Shown here: one piece after another, positions 61,626 through 64,000 of the stretch
How the letters are laid out: each line of letters begins with the position of its first letter
Numbering within the stretch: position 1 is the first letter of the stretch
NCBI RefSeq assembly: GCF_001625215.2
Contig: NC_030385.2
Span: 30,901,598-30,965,597, forward strand
Source: Daucus carota subsp. sativus
Taxonomy: Eukaryota > Streptophyta > Magnoliopsida > Apiales > Apiaceae
DNA length: 64,000 bases
Reading direction: 5' to 3'
Program-made: the position numbers and the translations under genes
The notes under the pieces: generated by a model
Told to the model about the DNA's origin: nothing
Database searches by the model: none
The model's input: only the letters and a program-made list of their open reading frames with translations

Positions 61626-64000
61626 ATGATCACCGGAAAAGATATCTATGATGTGCTTGCGGCCATTGTGCCTCTATATGTGGCCATGTTCCTGGCCTAT
61701 GGCTCGGTCCGTTGGTGGAAAATCTTCACTCCTGACCAGTGCTCTGGCATCAATCGTTTCGTAGCTGTTTTTGCAGTTCCATTGCTTTCTTTTCATTTCA
61801 TTTCTTCCAATGACCCTTATGCCATGAACTATCATTTCATCGCTGCTGATTGTTTACAAAAAGTTGTCATTCTTGCAGCTCTCTTCGTGTGGCAATTTTT
61901 CAGTAAAAATGGCAGCTTAGAATGGATGATCACTCTCTTTTCTCTATCCACTCTCCCCAACACTCTTGTCATGGGAATCCCTCTTCTAAAAGCCATGTAC
62001 GGAGACTTCTCGGGAAATCTAATGGTCCAAATTGTGGTTCTACAAAGTGTTATTTGGTATACTCTGATGCTCTTCATGTTTGAGTACAGAGGCGCAAGAC
62101 TCCTTATTTCTGAGCAGTTTCCTGAAACAGCCGGCTCAATCACTTCTTTTCATGTCGAATCAGACGTGGTTTCGTTAAATGGACGCGAGCCTCTGGAAAC
62201 CAATGCGGAGATTGGAGATGATGGGAAGCTGCATGTGGTGGTCAGAAGGTCTAACTGTTCTTCAAGATCCGTGATTTCTTACAATAAATCACACGCAATG
62301 AATGAAATGACTCCGCGAGCTTCGAATCTAACTGGCGTGGAGATTTACTCTGTTCAGTCGTCTCGTGAGCTGACTCCGAGAGCCTCGAGCTTCAACCAAA
62401 ATGATTTTTATGCCATGTTTGCAAGTAAGGCTGCGAGTCCTAAACACGGTTATACAAATAGTTATGGAGGAGGTGATGTTTATGCTATGCAATCCTCAAA
62501 AGGTCCAACTCCAAGACTATCGAATTTCGAAGAGGATATGTTAAAGATGGGGAATAGTATTAGTAACAATAAGAACAAGAGACCGGGAGGCAGGAGTATG
62601 AGCGGTGAATTGTTCAATCATGGGAGTTTAGGATCTTCGTATCCACCTCCAAATCCGATGTTTTCGGGTTCCACACAAGCCAAGAGGAAGGACAGCAGTG
62701 GAGGGACTAGTAATACACCTAATAAGGAGCTTCATATGTTTGTTTGGAGCTCGAGTGCATCTCCTTCTTCTGAAGGGAATCTAAGAAACGCGGTTAATAG
62801 AGCTGCTGCTACTGATTTCGGAGTGGTTGATTCTTCTAAGGCTGTTCTTCAAAAAGAAATAGACGCTTCAAGAGGTTGCTTATTCACTATCTATAGTAAA
62901 CTAACTGATATAGTCTAATTTTTTTCGATTGTAAATAATGTGTCTGATGGCGATGATACGTTTATGCAGCCAATGCGTTGCATGATCCGATGGAACACGC
63001 AAGTTCTTCGGGGAAAAATGGAGAACAGAGGGAGGTTCAGATGGAGGACGGAACAGCATTGAAATTCGGGACTAAGAGCAGTTCACCATACGATACGAGC
63101 CAGAAGAAGGCAGGGATTGAAGGACAGAGGAGCCACCAGATGCCACCTGCAAGCGTAATGACGAGACTGATTCTCATCATGGTCTGGAGAAAACTCATCA
63201 GAAATCCAAACACGTATTCCAGCCTCTTAGGCCTCATCTGGTCTCTCGTTTCTTTCAGGTACGTCTCTTATCCCCCTCTCGCTGATTTTGATAATGATAA
63301 CGATACTTTTTTGTCAGCGATTCACTAATATATGCTGCGGAATTTGATTATGGACAGGTGGAATATCAAAATGCCGACCATCATGAGCGGATCGATAGCT
63401 ATATTATCCGATGCAGGTCTGGGAATGGCTATGTTCAGTCTAGGTTTATTCATGGCGTTGCAACCGAAGATAATAGCCTGCGGAAAATCAGTTGCGACGT
63501 TTTCGATGGCAGTGAGGTTCTTAACTGGTCCGGCTGTGATTGCCGCAACTTCCATTGCTATAGGCCTCAGGGGTGTTCTTTTACACGTTGCAATTGTCCA
63601 GGTAACAATCTAGTTTGCTATTATAGAAATTTCCCTCGCGAAGTATAAGTAAAAATAAATAAATTTGGATAAAAAATTGTTGGTGACATAATTACAGGCT
63701 GCTCTGCCCCAAGGAATCGTGCCGTTCGTGTTTGCGAAAGAGTACAATGTCCATGCTGACATACTTAGCACCGCGTATGTTCCCTCTCTTTCATTATTTC
63801 TCATATAAATGAGTATTGTGCTCCGAGACCAATGCAGGTTGTCGTCGTACCCGGTGCACAAGTCTCTCGGTAGCGTAAAAGGTCCCGACACACGCAGTCT
63901 TGTATATCTAATTCATTTTGTATGTTGATAACTGCAGAGTTATATTCGGAATGCTGATTGCACTGCCCATAACGATATTATACTACATACTTCTGGGAGT
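61626..64000 (+). CDS. PIN2: PIN2-clade auxin efflux carrier, truncated at window end
   Basis: Exons 61626-62874, 62970-63258, 63358-63601, 63698-63774 and 63938 to the edge, about 641 residues visible. N-terminal helices start [20 protein letters not shown], with [18 protein letters not shown] and [20 protein letters not shown] in the C-terminal half. The long hydrophilic loop has three TPRxS sites (TPRASN, TPRASS, TPRLSN), the PID/D6PK phosphorylation sites of long PINs. [20 protein letters not shown] and [20 protein letters not shown] match PIN2 (EIR1/AGR1) best. PIN2 exports auxin polarly in root epidermis and cortex and is needed for gravitropism. The exon 1 donor is ambiguous: AGAG/GTTGCT at 62874 or a GTAAAC site about 27 nt downstream. 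Both keep frame. The last residues read [13 protein letters not shown], a few codons from the expected stop. Confidence 0.93.

Overview
This window is nuclear DNA from a flowering plant, very probably a eudicot. The genes have many short GT..AG introns and AT-rich intergenic DNA, and the proteins belong to plant families: class III peroxidase, villin, WRKY, DUF247 and PIN2. Non-coding space is dense with plant class II transposons. I cannot name the species.

Layout. A class III peroxidase runs off the left edge (1-397, minus). A 1.4 kb hAT element (1468-2903) with perfect inverted ends and an 8-bp target duplication follows. A complete 22-coding-exon villin gene (4871-14180, minus; I count 961 aa) includes an 8-nt microexon. 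An intronless RRP1/Nop52 ribosome-biogenesis gene (17339-19177, plus) has a telo-box in its promoter and converges on a receptor-like kinase with almost no ectodomain (20233-22219, minus). A small two-exon gene (23775-24194, plus) encodes a secreted-peptide-like precursor ending in an Asp-Tyr and His/Pro-rich tail.

A JmjC ribosomal-oxygenase gene of the NO66/MINA type (24789-32732, minus; 777 aa) has its last exon 5.3 kb away from the rest. A second hAT element of the same family (32750-35080) sits 10 bp upstream of its ATG and carries a promoter and an internally deleted transposase. From 35 to 42 kb there are only small transposons (Tourist-like, Stowaway, hAT-like). A group IId-like WRKY gene (42209-43291) carries WKKYDQK in place of WRKYGQK. 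A TMEM230-like membrane protein gene lies at 47687-48226.

From 43 to 54 kb there is a Mutator-like foldback element with 9-bp target duplications, a hAT MITE, Stowaway MITEs and two Helitrons. One Helitron appears to split an exon-like open stretch, and the other carries about 56 TA repeats. The right end holds a tandem pair of intronless DUF247 genes (55426-57138 and 58896-60617), two MITEs including a long hairpin, and a PIN2-type auxin exporter (61626 to the edge, cut a few codons before its end).

The genes form no obvious pathway cluster. PIN2 (auxin export), villin (actin bundling), peroxidase (cell wall) and the candidate peptide could all act in root or cell growth, but their adjacency is probably incidental. 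Exon joins given below were read by eye and checked for continuous frame; I have no transcript data.
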